Assembly: GCF_030163755.1 (NCBI RefSeq)
Contig: NZ_JASJOE010000020.1
Location: forward strand, 1 to 57,122
Reading direction: 5' to 3'
DNA from: Roseicyclus amphidinii
Lineage (GTDB): Bacteria; Pseudomonadota; Alphaproteobacteria; Rhodobacterales; Rhodobacteraceae
Length of the DNA stretch: 57,122 bases
The notes beneath the pieces are model-generated. The model saw only the letters and a program-made list of their open reading frames with translations, ran no database searches and was not told where the DNA came from. The position numbers and the translations under genes are program-made. Of this stretch, positions 1-8,825 are shown one piece after another; within the stretch, counting starts at the first letter, position 1, and every line of letters starts with the position of its first letter.

Positions 1-84
1 AGTGTGTCCGCCATCCGCGTCACGATCCGTAAACCGCGACCCCGTCCAGCGCCCCGCCGCGCCTCAGCGCCGCCGGTGAAGGGG

Positions 85-113
85 CTTCTACGGATACCTC
101 ACGACACCCGCAA
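85..113 (-). promoter_or_regulatory. rRNA-operon-type promoter pointing out of the window
   Basis: On the minus strand a -35 element TTGCGG (108-113) and a -10 element TAGAAG (85-90) are separated by exactly 17 bases, and a T-rich stretch resembling an UP element lies upstream (117-142). The arrangement, with CTTGC before the spacer and a GTAGAAG -10 followed by a CCCCTTCACC start region, resembles rRNA promoters of Rhodobacteraceae as I remember them. The downstream 84 bases would then be the start of the 16S rRNA leader, with the operon outside the window. Seen: the two hexamers and spacing. Inferred: the rRNA assignment. Confidence 0.5.
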
Positions 114-329
114 GTGCTTTTTTGCAGATTGGTGACATTTTTTGCGGACACACCCTAAAACGGTTTGTTTTCATGCAGTTGCACCACGCCCTTCGGTCGC
201 CGGAGGCCGGTTTGAGGCCGTCACCGGCGACGCCTCTGCCAAGCCGGAACTGCCCATGCGCAGCTGTCTTGTGGCCAGGCAAAACTGCACCCCCAGATAT
301 GGGGCACCGGGCCGGAAATCACGGCCGAC
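114..329. other. Gene-free stretch between promoter and msrQ end
   Basis: I see no convincing gene here; the short reading frames lack ribosome binding sites and recognisable sequence. A short hairpin, CCCC-atatct-GGGG, lies just downstream of msrQ on the minus strand near 296-309 and is followed by a TTTT run a few bases on. It could serve as a weak terminator for msrPQ. Confidence 0.4.
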
Positions 330-968
330 TCAAGGGGCCGCGCGGCGTTCGGGCCGGCGTCCCCGCAGGACGATCAGCCCGATGATCACACCAAGGTAGA
401 CCAGCGGCTCGAGCTGGAAGCCCTTTGCAAGCCAGACGTAATGCACCGCCCCCAACAGCGCCGCCGGGTAGACCAGCCGGTGCAGCTTGCGCCACGCGAT
501 GCCGCCCAGCTTGCGCACCGCCCAGTTGTTCGACGTCACGGCCAGCGGGATCAGCATCATGAACCCCGCCATCCCGATGGTGACATAGGGCCGTTCGAGG
601 ATATCCGCCCAGATCGCCGACAGGCGCTGCACGTCCAGCACCGCCCAGACAAGGAAATGCGCCAGCACGAAGAAGAAGGCGAGCACCCCGATCGCCCGGC
701 GGAACGGCATCAGGTTCAGCCCCGCCCAGTGCCGGAGCGGCGTCACCGCCAGCCCCGCCACGATCAGTTGCAATGCCAATTCGCCGTAGCGGTGTTCCAG
801 CGCCTCGATGGGCTCGACGCCGAGGCCCCCGGTCGCGCCCAGCCAAAAGAGCCAGCCGCCCCACGCGGCGCCCACCACATAAAGGGTCCACGGGGGCACC
901 CGTCGCAGCCCCGCGTTCACGCGGCTCATCAGGGGCGGTTTCGCCGGGATGTCGGATGCGCCGGCCAT
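330..968 (-). CDS. msrQ: MsrQ, haem-binding membrane subunit of methionine sulfoxide reductase
   Basis: Integral membrane cytochrome b-type protein (212 residues) that passes electrons from the quinone pool or a flavin reductase to MsrP, which repairs oxidised methionine in periplasmic proteins. About six hydrophobic segments are visible. Conserved histidines stand in the second helix region (LRHWAG), in VLAHFLVW, in WRKLHRLVYP and in GAVHYVWLAKG, typical haem ligands of the ferric-reductase-like fold. The ATG lies 4 bases after the msrP stop, with a GGAG inside the msrP end, so the two are translationally close and form an operon. The partner gene next to it makes the call firm. Confidence 0.93.
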   Translation of the reverse strand: MAGASDIPAKPPLMSRVNAGLRRVPPWTLYVVGAAWGGWLFWLGATGGLGVEPIEALEHRYGELALQLIVAGLAVTPLRHWAGLNLMPFRRAIGVLAFFFVLAHFLVWAVLDVQRLSAIWADILERPYVTIGMAGFMMLIPLAVTSNNWAVRKLGGIAWRKLHRLVYPAALLGAVHYVWLAKGFQLEPLVYLGVIIGLIVLRGRRPERRAAP

Positions 969-972
969 GACG

Positions 973-1878
973 TCAGAAGAACTCCGCCAGGTCCATGCCC
1001 TCGTAGAGCGAGGCGACCTCGTCCTCGTAGCCGTTGAACATCAGCGTATCGATGCGCGGTGCGAACAACCCGCCGCCGATCCGCCGCTCGCTTGCCTGCG
1101 ACCAGCGCGGATGGTTCACGTTCGGGTTCACGTTGGAATAGAACCCGTATTCGCGCGGCTGCGCGGCGTTCCAGCTGGCATAGGGTTCCTCGTCGGTCAG
1201 CGTGATCCGCACGATCGACTTGATCGACTTGAAGCCGTATTTCCACGGCACCACCAGCCGGATCGGCGCGCCGTTCTGCTTCGGCATCGGTTCCCCGTAG
1301 AGCCCCGTCGCCATGATCGTCAGCGGATGCATCGCCTCGTCCAGCCGCAGCCCCTCGCGGTAGGGCCACTCCAGCACCGGCACCCGCACGCCCGGCATCT
1401 CCTCGGGGCGCAGCAGCGTCTCGAAGGCGACATAGCGCGCGCCCTCCTGCACGCCGACCCGCGTCAGCAGATCGGCCAGCTCGAACCCGTTCCACGGGAT
1501 CACCATCGACCAGGCCTCGACACAGCGGAAGCGATAGATGCGCTCCTCGATGGTCATGCCCGCGACGATCTCGTCGAAGGAATAGGTGCCGGGGTTGTCG
1601 ACCATGCCGTCGATCACGATGGACCACGGCTCGGTCGTCATCATGTGCGCGTTGCGGGCCGGATCGTTCTTGCCGGTGCCGAACTCGTAGAAGTTGTTGT
1701 AGGTCGTGATCTCTTCGAACGTGTTGGGTTCGAGAGCATCCTGCGCCCGCGCAGCCCCCCCGATCAGGCCGGCGCCCAGCATCGCCCCCGCGCCCGCCAT
1801 GATCTGACGGCGGTTGAGGTAAGTCTCCTTCGGGGTCACATCATCCCATGTCAGGTCGGAGGTGTAACGGCGGGCCAT
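973..1878 (-). CDS. msrP: MsrP, periplasmic molybdopterin methionine sulfoxide reductase
   Basis: Catalytic subunit of the MsrPQ system (formerly YedY), reducing free and protein-bound methionine sulfoxide in the periplasm. The start at 1878 is chosen because AAGGAG lies 7 bases upstream; an in-frame ATG at 1935 has no comparable site. The N-terminus holds a Tat signal (NRRQIM, then a hydrophobic stretch ending GGAARA), consistent with export of a folded molybdenum enzyme. The molybdenum-ligand Cys is at about residue 119 in [11 protein letters not shown]. Length (301 residues) fits the family. Divergent from the fasciclin gene, with a 340-base shared upstream region. Confidence 0.95.
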   Translation of the reverse strand: MARRYTSDLTWDDVTPKETYLNRRQIMAGAGAMLGAGLIGGAARAQDALEPNTFEEITTYNNFYEFGTGKNDPARNAHMMTTEPWSIVIDGMVDNPGTYSFDEIVAGMTIEERIYRFRCVEAWSMVIPWNGFELADLLTRVGVQEGARYVAFETLLRPEEMPGVRVPVLEWPYREGLRLDEAMHPLTIMATGLYGEPMPKQNGAPIRLVVPWKYGFKSIKSIVRITLTDEEPYASWNAAQPREYGFYSNVNPNVNHPRWSQASERRIGGGLFAPRIDTLMFNGYEDEVASLYEGMDLAEFF

Positions 1879-2218
1879 GCGTATCTCCTTGATCGGTGGC
1901 GGTTCGAGCTTTGCCGAATATGGGTCCCGGCCCAACCCGTGACACGCGATCTCACGAAACTGTTCAAGGACCGCGAGCGATGCGCGACCGGCGCGGCACC
2001 GCCTTGAAACAATTCACACCCTTTCGGTCACGGCCTCTCAAATGATCTCACGCGCATTTTACTGGAAGGCGGCGCGCGCCGCGGCTTAGGCGCAGAACCC
2101 GCTTCGTCAAGCCGCTCCGCGAAAAATCGCCTTGCTTGAAACGGTATGCGCCGCAGCCACATCGCCGCTCGACGAGGGCAACCGCTCTCGCGCCAAACCA
2201 TACTGAGGAGATCGCAAA
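1879..2218. other. Divergent regulatory region between msrP and fasciclin gene
   Basis: No coding signal. It must hold the promoters of both flanking operons. On the plus strand a heat-shock-type promoter candidate is annotated separately. On the minus strand I could not pick a clear promoter. A TGATCT at 2044-2049 recalls the -35 of the Rhodobacter sigma-E class but has no matching -10, so I do not call it. Confidence 0.4.
2135..2162 (+). promoter_or_regulatory. Possible RpoH-type promoter of the first fasciclin gene
   Basis: CTTGAAA at 2135-2141 is followed after 15 bases by CCACAT (2157-2162), close to the sigma-32 pattern CTTGAAA-N13-15-CCCCAT. It sits about 57 bases before the start codon. 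The same layout appears upstream of clpB in this window. Candidate only. Confidence 0.35.
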
Positions 2219-2698
2219 ATGCGTAAGATGATCCTTGCTCTCGCTGCCACCACCGCCCTGTCGGCACCGGCCTTTGCCGGCGGCCACGGCATGAACATCG
2301 TGGAAACCGCTGTCGGTGCCGGCAGCTTCACCACGCTGGTTGCAGCTGTCGAGGCGGCAGGTCTCGTCGAGACGCTTTCGGGCGAAGGCCCGTTCACCGT
2401 CTTCGCACCGACCGACGAAGCCTTCGCGGCCCTGCCCGAGGGCACGGTCGAGTCGCTTCTGCTTCCCGAGAACCGTGACCAGCTGGTCGCCATCCTGACC
2501 TACCACGTCGTGCCCGGTGCGGTGATGTCCACCGACCTCAGCGACGGCATGATGGCGGCCACCGTTCAGGGCGGCGAGATCACCATCGACCTCGACAACG
2601 GGGTGATGGTCAACGACGCGACCGTCGTGACCGCCGACATCGAGGCGTCGAACGGCGTCATCCATGTCATCGACAGCGTGATCATGCCCCCGATGTAA
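2219..2698 (+). CDS. Secreted fasciclin (FAS1) domain protein, Sec type
   Basis: A 159-residue exported protein with a Sec signal peptide (cut after about APAFA) and a single FAS1 domain filling the rest. The H1 box [14 protein letters not shown], the central YH motif in LTYHVVPG and the H2 box [15 protein letters not shown] are all present. GAGGAG lies 9 bases before the start. FAS1 proteins are thought to mediate adhesion or bind small molecules; related genes in Rhodobacter are, to my recollection, induced by singlet oxygen. The location next to msrPQ fits a periplasmic stress role, but no function can be assigned from sequence. Confidence 0.9.
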   Translation: MRKMILALAATTALSAPAFAGGHGMNIVETAVGAGSFTTLVAAVEAAGLVETLSGEGPFTVFAPTDEAFAALPEGTVESLLLPENRDQLVAILTYHVVPGAVMSTDLSDGMMAATVQGGEITIDLDNGVMVNDATVVTADIEASNGVIHVIDSVIMPPM

Positions 2699-2707
2699 TC
2701 GGTACCC

Positions 2708-2740
2708 GGCGCGTGCCCGGGCCGGTCCCGGGCGCGCGCC
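2708..2740 (+). terminator. Strong GC hairpin between the two fasciclin genes
   Basis: A 14-base-pair stem (one G-U pair, 5-base loop) lies ten bases after the first fasciclin stop and is followed by ATTGTT. Without a true T run it is more likely a partial terminator or an mRNA-protecting stem than a full stop. It would let the first gene be expressed more strongly than the second. Confidence 0.5.
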
Positions 2741-2795
2741 ATTGTTCCAAGACCCATAACGACCGGGTGTAACTGTCCAGTAAAGGAGATCTGCC

Positions 2796-3305
2796 ATGGA
2801 CCGCCGTAAATTCCTCACCACCTCCGCTCTCGGCCTTGCCGCGACCGCCACCACCGGCCTGATGTCGACCGTGCCGGCGCGCGCCGTCACCGGCACCAGC
2901 AACATCGTCGAGCTTGCCGTCGCCACGCCGCAGCTGTCGACGCTCGTGACCGCCGTTCAGGCCGCGGGCCTTGTCGATGCGCTTGCAGCGCCGGGCAGCC
3001 TCACCGTGTTCGCGCCGACGAACGATGCATTTGCCGCCCTGCCCCATGGTGTGCTGGACGGGCTCCTGGCCGATACCGCGGCGCTGACCAGCGTGCTGAC
3101 CTACCACGTCTCGGGCAGCTACTACCCGGCCGAAGCCCTGCTCGGTCAGCACGGCCGCGTGCCGACGCTCCAGGGCGGCTTCATCAACGTGAACGCCACC
3201 GGCTCGGCGGTCCACCTGAACGGCAACACCCGCGTCACCACCCCCAACGTCTTCGCCTCGAACGGCGTGGTTCACCTGATCGACCGCGTGCTCCTGCCGC
3301 ACTGA
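2796..3305 (+). CDS. Secreted fasciclin (FAS1) domain protein, Tat type
   Basis: A 169-residue paralogue of the preceding gene, but with a twin-arginine-like signal (MDRRKFLTTSALGLAA, cut near VPARA) in place of a plain Sec signal. The FAS1 domain follows with TVFAPTNDAFAALP, YH in LTYHVSG and the closing SNGVVHLIDRVLLP box. AAAGGAG lies 8 bases upstream of ATG. Use of two export routes for tandem FAS1 paralogues suggests that one folds in the cytoplasm, perhaps with a cofactor or partner. No catalytic motif is visible. Confidence 0.88.
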   Translation: MDRRKFLTTSALGLAATATTGLMSTVPARAVTGTSNIVELAVATPQLSTLVTAVQAAGLVDALAAPGSLTVFAPTNDAFAALPHGVLDGLLADTAALTSVLTYHVSGSYYPAEALLGQHGRVPTLQGGFINVNATGSAVHLNGNTRVTTPNVFASNGVVHLIDRVLLPH

Positions 3306-3326
3306 TCGGACGACAGGACGTCACGG

Positions 3327-3362
3327 AAACGCCCCCGGCGCACAGGCACCGGGGGCGTTTTC
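3327..3362 (+). terminator. Intrinsic terminator after the fasciclin pair
   Basis: An 11-base-pair stem (3328-3338 with 3349-3359) is followed by TTTT. It closes the fasciclin transcription unit; the A's on the 5' side could also make it work for the convergent OB-fold gene. Confidence 0.8.
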
Positions 3363-3385
3363 GCGTCGCACGGCACCGCAGGCCG

Positions 3386-3712
3386 TCAGTAGCGGTAGGA
3401 CAATCCCACAGTTTGACCGGTCTCGAGCGTGATCTCGGTCGCGTAGATCTCGAGCGGGCCGTCATCATCGACCCGCCCCGCCACGCGGATCTTTTCACCG
3501 TCGCGCACCGGCATGGCGTTCGGCCCGATGTAGACCAGAACGCGCCCCGTCGCGTCGGCCAACAGGAACTCGTCCTCGTCGGTGATCCGCTCGACCGTGC
3601 CCTCGACCGTCACCGCCATTCCGCGGCGCAGGTCCTCGACCGCGGTCACCTTGGCCAGCGCCGCACCCGGCAGGGCAAGCGCCAGCGCGGCACCCAGAAG
3701 CATCACCTTCAT
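3386..3712 (-). CDS. Exported small OB-fold (BOF-like) protein
   Basis: 108 residues: a Sec signal peptide (MKVMLLGAALALALPGAALA) and then one OB-fold-like unit with the pattern MAVTVEGTVERITDEDEFLL, VLVYIGPNA, KIRVAGRVDD, resembling the periplasmic YgiW/YdeI or cytoplasmic nucleic-acid-fold families. The start at 3712 is preferred to the upstream ATG at 3820 because it gives a clean signal peptide and has GAGGGG upstream. It lies just after, and probably in one unit with, the 49-residue gene. Role unknown; periplasmic stress or ligand binding is a guess. Confidence 0.75.
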   Translation of the reverse strand: MKVMLLGAALALALPGAALAKVTAVEDLRRGMAVTVEGTVERITDEDEFLLADATGRVLVYIGPNAMPVRDGEKIRVAGRVDDDGPLEIYATEITLETGQTVGLSYRY

Positions 3713-3723
3713 CGCAGCCCCCC

Positions 3724-3873
3724 TCAATCCAGCGCGACGAGCAGCAGGACAACCGCCGCCACCCCGCCCAGCGCCACCGCCCAGCCGGGCAGCGTCACCG
3801 TCACGTCCGATTTCAACCAACCGCGCAGACGGTCCGTCTGCGAAGGCCCCTTGTCTTCCGTCTGTTCCGTCAT
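3724..3873 (-). CDS. Small single-pass membrane protein
   Basis: 49 residues beginning MTEQTEDKG, a polar N-terminus followed by one hydrophobic helix (WAVALGGVAAVVLLLVALD) at the very C-terminus. It starts at 3873 with a weak AAGGA upstream; an earlier ATG at 3939 would read through an AT-rich promoter-like region. It lies 11 bases before the OB-fold gene, so the two are probably cotranscribed. No family recognised. Confidence 0.55.
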   Translation of the reverse strand: MTEQTEDKGPSQTDRLRGWLKSDVTVTLPGWAVALGGVAAVVLLLVALD

Positions 3874-3932
3874 GGTCCTGATCCTTGCTGTGACACAGGG
3901 CAGAAGTAGGACGGAGCCAATCACGTTAAATA

Positions 3933-3956
3933 CTATCACTCACCCAATATTGATAG
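3933..3956. promoter_or_regulatory. Inverted repeat upstream of the small membrane protein gene
   Basis: CTATCA (3933-3938) and TGATAG (3951-3956) form a perfect 6-base inverted repeat with a 12-base spacer in an unusually AT-rich patch. The position, 60-80 bases before the start at 3873, suits an operator or a promoter-overlapping site. I cannot name a regulator. Confidence 0.3.
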
Positions 3957-3965
3957 GATTTCCCT

Positions 3966-3995
3966 AAAGAAAACCCCCGGTCACCGGACCGGGGG
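3966..3995 (-). terminator. Intrinsic terminator of clpB
   Basis: On the minus strand an 8-base-pair stem (CCCCCGGT with ACCGGGGG, 6-base loop) is followed by TTTTCTTT, 25 bases beyond the clpB stop. Standard rho-independent terminator. Confidence 0.85.
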
Positions 3996-4020
3996 CCTTG
4001 CCTGTCACACCCGCGCGCAC

Positions 4021-6636
4021 TCAATGCACCACGGCATCATCCGGCTTGGGCCGAGTCGAGGGCGCGACGCGGTCCCCAACGATCAGCCCGTCGACCCCGG
4101 CATGAACCGAGACCGCGCTGCCGTCCATGATCTCGCCGGCAAGGATCATCTCGGCCAGCTGGTCCTGCAGGCTGCGCTGGATCACCCGCTTCAGCGGGCG
4201 CGCGCCGAAGACCGGGTCATACCCCTCGTCGGCCAGCCAGCTCAACGCGGCCTCGTCCAGCTCCAGCGTGATCTTCCGCTGCGCCAGCCGCCGCTCCAGC
4301 CGCTTCAGCTGGATACGAACGATCCCGTCCATGTCGACCCGCGTCAGCCGGTCGAAGACGATCATGTCGTCCAGCCGGTTCAGGAACTCGGGCCGGAAAT
4401 GCGCCCGCACCGCGTCCATGACATCGCGCTTGGCCTGCGCCGCATCCGACCCGTCGGGCAATTGGCTCAGGGCCTGCGACCCGAGGTTCGAGGTCAGCAC
4501 GATCAGCGTCTGCTTGAAGTCAACGCGCCGCCCCTGACCATCAGTCAGGATGCCGTCGTCCAGCACCTGCAACAGCACGTTGAACACCTCCGGATGCGCC
4601 TTTTCGACCTCGTCGAACAGGATCACCTGGTAGGGCCTGCGCCGCACGGCTTCGGTCAGGACGCCGCCCTCGTCATACCCGACATAGCCCGGCGGGGCGC
4701 CGATCAGCCGCGCGACCGAGTGCTTCTCCATGAACTCGCTCATGTCGATCCGCACCATCGCCTGGTCGTCGTCGAACAGGTACTCGGCCAAGGCCTTGGT
4801 CAGCTCGGTCTTGCCGACGCCGGTCGGCCCGAGGAACAGGAACGAGCCGAGCGGCCGGTTCTCGTCCTGCAACCCCGCCCGCGCGCGCCGAACGGCCCGG
4901 CTCACGGCCTCGACCGCCTGCCGCTGGCCGATCACGCGGCGGCCAAGCTCCTCTTCCATCTTCAGAAGCTTCTCGCGCTCGCCTTCAAGCATCTTCGACA
5001 TCGGAATGCCGGTCCAACGCTCGACCACCGCGGCGATCTGTTCGGGGCGGACGGCCTCTTCGACCATCACGTCCTCGTCCTGTTCCTCCGCCGCGGCCAG
5101 CTCCTTCTCGAGCTGCGGGATCACGCCGTAAGACAGCTCCCCCGCGCGGGCGAGGTCACCCTGACGCTTCGCCTGGTCCAGTTCCGCGCGCGCGGTATCG
5201 AGCCGCTCCTTGATCGTCCGCGCCGACTCCAGCTTGTCGCGCTCCGCCTGCCATTTCGCCGTCATCTCAGCCGATTGCTGCTGCAGGTCGCCCAGCTCCT
5301 TCTCCAGCTTCTCCAGCCGGTCCTTCGAGGCCTGGTCGTCCTCCTTCTTCAGCGCCTCGGCCTCGATCTGCATCTGCAGGATCTGCCGATCCAGCGCGTC
5401 CAGCTCCTCGGGCTTGCTGTCCACCTCCATCCGCAACCGGCTGGCAGCCTCGTCGACAAGGTCGATCGCCTTGTCGGGCAGGAACCGGTCCGTGATGTAG
5501 CGATGCGACAGCGTCGCCGCCGCGACCAACGCAGCATCCGAGATCCGCACGCCATGGTGCAGCTCGTATTTCTCCTTGATGCCGCGCAGGATCGAGACGG
5601 TGTCCTCCACCGTCGGCTCCTCCACCATCAAGGGCTGGAACCGCCGGGCCAGCGCCGCGTCCTTCTCGACATACTTGCGGTATTCATCCAGCGTCGTGGC
5701 GCCCACGCAATGCAACTCACCCCGCGCCAGCGCAGGCTTGATCAGGTTGGCCGCGTCCATCGCGCCATCCGTCTTGCCCGCACCCACCAGCGTGTGCATC
5801 TCGTCGATGAACAGGATGATCTCGCCAGCCGCCGCCGTGATCTCGCCCAGAACGGCCTTCAGACGCTCCTCGAACTCGCCGCGATACTTCGCGCCCGCGA
5901 TCAGCGACCCCATGTCGAGCGCCATCAGCGTCTTGTTCTTCAGGCTTTCGGGAACATCCCCGTTCACGATGCGCAGGGCCAACCCCTCGGCAATCGCCGT
6001 CTTGCCGACGCCGGGTTCCCCGATCAACACCGGGTTGTTCTTGGTCCGACGGCTCAACACCTGCATCGCGCGGCGAATCTCCTCGTCACGCCCGATGATC
6101 GGGTCGATCTTGCCCTCGCGCGCGGCCTCGGTCAGGTCGCGGGCGTATTTCTTCAACGCCTCGTAACTGTCCTCGGCCCCGGCGCTATCCGCCGTGCGCC
6201 CCTTCCTCAGATCGTTGATCGCCGCGTTCAGGCTTTGCGCGTTCACCGCGCCCGCATCCAGCGCGTCCTTCGCGCCCGATTTCACCACGGCCAGCGCGGT
6301 CAGCAGCCGTTCGACGGCGACGAAACTGTCGCCCGCCTTCTGCGCGATCTTCTCGGCCTCATCGAGCACCTTGGCCGTCTGCTTGTCGAGATAGGTCTGC
6401 CCGGCATCGCCGGTCACCTTCGGCATCTTCGCCAGCGCCAGGTCGACCGACTCCAGCACGCGCTGCGGCGCACCGCCCGCCCGCGCGATCAGGTTCGACG
6501 CCAACCCCTGCTCGTCATCCATGAGGGCCTTCAGGACATGCTCGGGGGCCAGCTTCTGGTGGTCCTCGCGCTGTGCGATCGTCTGCGCGGCCTGAAGGAA
6601 CCCGCGGGCGCGATCGGTGAACTTCTCCAAGTTCAT
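4021..6636 (-). CDS. clpB: ClpB, ATP-dependent protein disaggregase
   Basis: Hexameric Hsp100 chaperone that pulls apart aggregated proteins with DnaK after heat stress. Start at 6636 ([12 protein letters not shown]) has AAAGGAG upstream; the longer frame (6654) merely adds MKRRKT. In order: an N-terminal Clp repeat domain (about 1-145), the first AAA module ([23 protein letters not shown]), the coiled-coil middle domain (about 410-525), the second AAA module ([26 protein letters not shown]) and the C-terminal D2 small domain. The 871 residues match the family. The middle domain separates ClpB from ClpA/ClpC. A heat-shock-type promoter is visible upstream. Confidence 0.98.
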   Translation of the reverse strand: MNLEKFTDRARGFLQAAQTIAQREDHQKLAPEHVLKALMDDEQGLASNLIARAGGAPQRVLESVDLALAKMPKVTGDAGQTYLDKQTAKVLDEAEKIAQKAGDSFVAVERLLTALAVVKSGAKDALDAGAVNAQSLNAAINDLRKGRTADSAGAEDSYEALKKYARDLTEAAREGKIDPIIGRDEEIRRAMQVLSRRTKNNPVLIGEPGVGKTAIAEGLALRIVNGDVPESLKNKTLMALDMGSLIAGAKYRGEFEERLKAVLGEITAAAGEIILFIDEMHTLVGAGKTDGAMDAANLIKPALARGELHCVGATTLDEYRKYVEKDAALARRFQPLMVEEPTVEDTVSILRGIKEKYELHHGVRISDAALVAAATLSHRYITDRFLPDKAIDLVDEAASRLRMEVDSKPEELDALDRQILQMQIEAEALKKEDDQASKDRLEKLEKELGDLQQQSAEMTAKWQAERDKLESARTIKERLDTARAELDQAKRQGDLARAGELSYGVIPQLEKELAAAEEQDEDVMVEEAVRPEQIAAVVERWTGIPMSKMLEGEREKLLKMEEELGRRVIGQRQAVEAVSRAVRRARAGLQDENRPLGSFLFLGPTGVGKTELTKALAEYLFDDDQAMVRIDMSEFMEKHSVARLIGAPPGYVGYDEGGVLTEAVRRRPYQVILFDEVEKAHPEVFNVLLQVLDDGILTDGQGRRVDFKQTLIVLTSNLGSQALSQLPDGSDAAQAKRDVMDAVRAHFRPEFLNRLDDMIVFDRLTRVDMDGIVRIQLKRLERRLAQRKITLELDEAALSWLADEGYDPVFGARPLKRVIQRSLQDQLAEMILAGEIMDGSAVSVHAGVDGLIVGDRVAPSTRPKPDDAVVH

Positions 6637-6710
6637 GGTCTTTCTCCTTTTCAAAGCACCCGGTCTGCCACCACCCGGCTACGCGGCATGGCGGCCTGTG
6701 GGCCTCGTGC

Positions 6711-6743
6711 ATTTATGTGGGATGCATGGGCATGCCCTGCAAG
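6711..6743 (-). promoter_or_regulatory. Probable RpoH (sigma-32) promoter of clpB
   Basis: On the minus strand CTTGCAG, 15 bases, then CCCACATAAAT matches the heat-shock pattern CTTGAAA-N13-15-CCCCATNTA in spacing and most positions. It ends 74 bases before the clpB start. Clp genes are classical members of this regulon, which supports the reading. Confidence 0.5.
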
Positions 6744-6942
6744 TCACACCGAAATCCACAGTGGAAACATTACGCTAGGACGACGGCCGGGAATCTGTCA
6801 CAAAACGCCAGGCGGCCGCGTGTGTTTCTGGCCGCGTAAGGGGGGCGCATCTCGCGGTACCCGCGCCCCCCGACTCCAATGGACAGATCGGGCGCGCAGG
6901 CCTAGGAACGGGCGGACCATACGTTCCGAAAGGCCAGCCTCC

Positions 6943-7641
6943 ATGACCAGCCCCGCCGATGACCGCCTGATCGTCGCCCTCGATGTCGACAACGCCCTTC
7001 AGGGCCTGCAACTGGCCGGGCGGATCGGCGACGCGGTCTCGTTCTACAAGATCGGGCTGGGGATGCTCACGGGCGGCGGCCTCGCGCTCGCCAACGAGCT
7101 CAAGCAGGAACACGGCAAGCGCATCTTCCTCGACATGAAGTTCTTCGACATCGGCGCCACCGTGGAAAAGGCCGTGCGCGGCATCGCGGCCTATGACCTC
7201 GATTTCCTGACCGTCCACGGCGACCCGCAGGTGGTGCGCGCCGCCAAGGAGGGGGCCGCGGGCAAGCCGCTCAAGATCCTCGCCGTCACGATCCTGACCT
7301 CCAACGACCGCGCCGACCTCGATGCCAACCTGATCGTGCCGGGCGACATGGCCGAGATCGTTGCCGCCCGCGCCGCCCGCGCCTTCGAGGCGGGGGCCGA
7401 TGGCGTCATCGCCTCCCCGCACGAGGCCGCGATGATCCGCGCGCTTCCGCAATCGGCGGGCCGCCTGATCGTCACTCCCGGCGTCCGCCCCGCGGGCAGC
7501 GCCACCGGCGACCAGAAGCGCATCGCCACCCCCGCCGCCGCCATCGCCGCCGGGGCCGATCACATCGTTGTCGGCCGCCCCGTCTGGCAAGCGGACGACC
7601 CCCGCACCGCGGCGCAGGCGATCACGGCCGAACTGGCCTGA
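6943..7641 (+). CDS. pyrF: Orotidine 5'-phosphate decarboxylase
   Basis: Last enzyme of UMP synthesis: decarboxylates orotidine monophosphate. 232 residues, normal length. The N-terminus DRLIVALDVDN, the catalytic FLDMKFFDIGATV (Lys/Asp network), FLTVHGDP, and the C-terminal phosphate-gripping GADHIVVGRPVW are all seen. Divergent from clpB with a 306-base shared upstream region, convergent with nfeD 12 bases away. The start at 6943 is the first Met giving the standard N-terminus. Confidence 0.97.
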   Translation: MTSPADDRLIVALDVDNALQGLQLAGRIGDAVSFYKIGLGMLTGGGLALANELKQEHGKRIFLDMKFFDIGATVEKAVRGIAAYDLDFLTVHGDPQVVRAAKEGAAGKPLKILAVTILTSNDRADLDANLIVPGDMAEIVAARAARAFEAGADGVIASPHEAAMIRALPQSAGRLIVTPGVRPAGSATGDQKRIATPAAAIAAGADHIVVGRPVWQADDPRTAAQAITAELA

Positions 7642-7653
7642 ACCGCGACGCGG

Positions 7654-7938
7654 TCACCCGTCGTTGATATCCCGGTCAAAGGTCTTCACCTGCCCGCGAT
7701 AGACGCCCGCCCAGCGGCGCAAGCCCAGCCACGAGACCAGCGACACCACCGCGAAGACCAAGAGCAGCACCGGCAGCGAGCCGCCCAGCCACACCGCCAG
7801 CGGCCCACCCACCAGCAAGAGCAGCGCAACGACACCCGCGCCCACGGCGAACCCCAGCAGCACGAAGCCCGGAACCAGCACCTCGGCGATGGCCAGCATC
7901 ACCGCCGCAACACCCCAGACCCACCACGCGGCCCACAT
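7654..7938 (-). CDS. NfeD-family short membrane protein
   Basis: 94 residues with three or four hydrophobic helices and a charged tail (RRWAGVYRGQVKTFDRD), matching the truncated NfeD form lacking the protease and without an obvious complete OB domain. Its ATG overlaps the stop of the upstream SPFH gene by one base (TGATG), the classic stomatin/NfeD gene pair. The partners are thought to act together in membrane microdomain or membrane-protein quality control. Confidence 0.85.
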   Translation of the reverse strand: MWAAWWVWGVAAVMLAIAEVLVPGFVLLGFAVGAGVVALLLLVGGPLAVWLGGSLPVLLLVFAVVSLVSWLGLRRWAGVYRGQVKTFDRDINDG

Positions 7939-8825
7939 CAGCCGCGCCCCTTCAGCATCTGGAACGCCTTGCCGAAGGCATCGACGGCATCCGCGGGAAC
8001 GATGATCGTCTGGTTGCCCTGCCCGTTGGCGACCGACCCGATCGCCTCGACCTGCTTGAGCGCGATGTTGTATTGCACCGCCTCCAGCCCGCCCCGCGCG
8101 ATCGCCTCGGCCACCACGCCCGTGGCATAGGCCTCGGCATCGGCCTCGACCCGCCGCGCCTCGGCGGCCTGTCGGGCGGCGTAAAGCTCGGCGTCGGCGT
8201 TCAGCTCCACCGCCCGCTTCTGCCCCTCGGCCCGCGTCACCGCGGCGCGCCGCTCACGCTCGGCGTTCAGCTGCTGCAACATCGCGTCCCGCGTCGCCTG
8301 GTCGAGGTTCACGTCCAGGATTTCCGCCCGCGTCACCTCGATCCCCCAGTTGTCGACGGCATCCTCGACGCTGGTCTTGATCGTGGCGATCAGCGTGGCG
8401 CGGTTCGATTGCACCTCATCCAGCTCCATCTTGCCGATCTCGGCCCGCACGATCCCCGCCACCGTCGTGGCAATCGCGGCATCGACATCGCGGATGCGGT
8501 AGACCGTCTTTTCCGGCTCGAGGATGCGGTAAAAGACGCTCGTCTCGACCTGCACCAGCACGTTGTCGGCGGTGATCGCGTCCTGGCTCGCCGTCGGCAG
8601 CTGCCGCTCGAGGATCGAGACCTTGTGCGCCACCCGGTCGAGGAAGGGCACGATGAAGTTGATCCCCGGCCCCAGCACGGCCTTCAGCCGCCCGAAGCGC
8701 TCCACGACATGCTGCTCGGACTGCGGCACGATCCGGATCGCAAGGAAGATGCAAAGGATGAGGAAAAGGGCGAGCAGCAGGATCACGAGGTTCCCGCCAA
8801 GAAGATCGGCAAGCAATTGGTCCAT
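7938..8825 (-). CDS. SPFH/band 7 (stomatin, QmcA-like) membrane protein
   Basis: Membrane-anchored SPFH protein: one N-terminal transmembrane helix (about residues 12-32), then the band 7 domain (IRIVPQSEQHVVERFGRLKAVLGPGINFIVPFLDRV) and a long Ala/Glu-rich coiled coil that oligomerises, ending in AFQMLKGRG. The start at 8825 (MDQLLADLLGG) is chosen by homology; upstream in-frame ATGs at 8858 and 8879 have no good ribosome site either. Likely scaffolds membrane microdomains and modulates FtsH-type proteolysis. Confidence 0.88.
   Translation of the reverse strand: MDQLLADLLGGNLVILLLALFLILCIFLAIRIVPQSEQHVVERFGRLKAVLGPGINFIVPFLDRVAHKVSILERQLPTASQDAITADNVLVQVETSVFYRILEPEKTVYRIRDVDAAIATTVAGIVRAEIGKMELDEVQSNRATLIATIKTSVEDAVDNWGIEVTRAEILDVNLDQATRDAMLQQLNAERERRAAVTRAEGQKRAVELNADAELYAARQAAEARRVEADAEAYATGVVAEAIARGGLEAVQYNIALKQVEAIGSVANGQGNQTIIVPADAVDAFGKAFQMLKGRG

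Noticed and set aside
88..399. Several short open frames at the left edge
   Set aside because: No ribosome sites or family features; one overlaps the rRNA-type promoter.
2044..2068. TGATCT resembling the -35 of a Rhodobacter sigma-E promoter before the first fasciclin gene
   Set aside because: No -10 element at the expected distance; kept only as a remark.
4024..7641. A 1205-codon open frame on the plus strand, antisense to clpB and running into pyrF
   Set aside because: The first two thirds are the reverse complement of clpB in a frame kept open by high GC; only the last 232 codons are the real pyrF. The translated antisense part is low-complexity His/Arg/Leu/Gln-rich with no motif.
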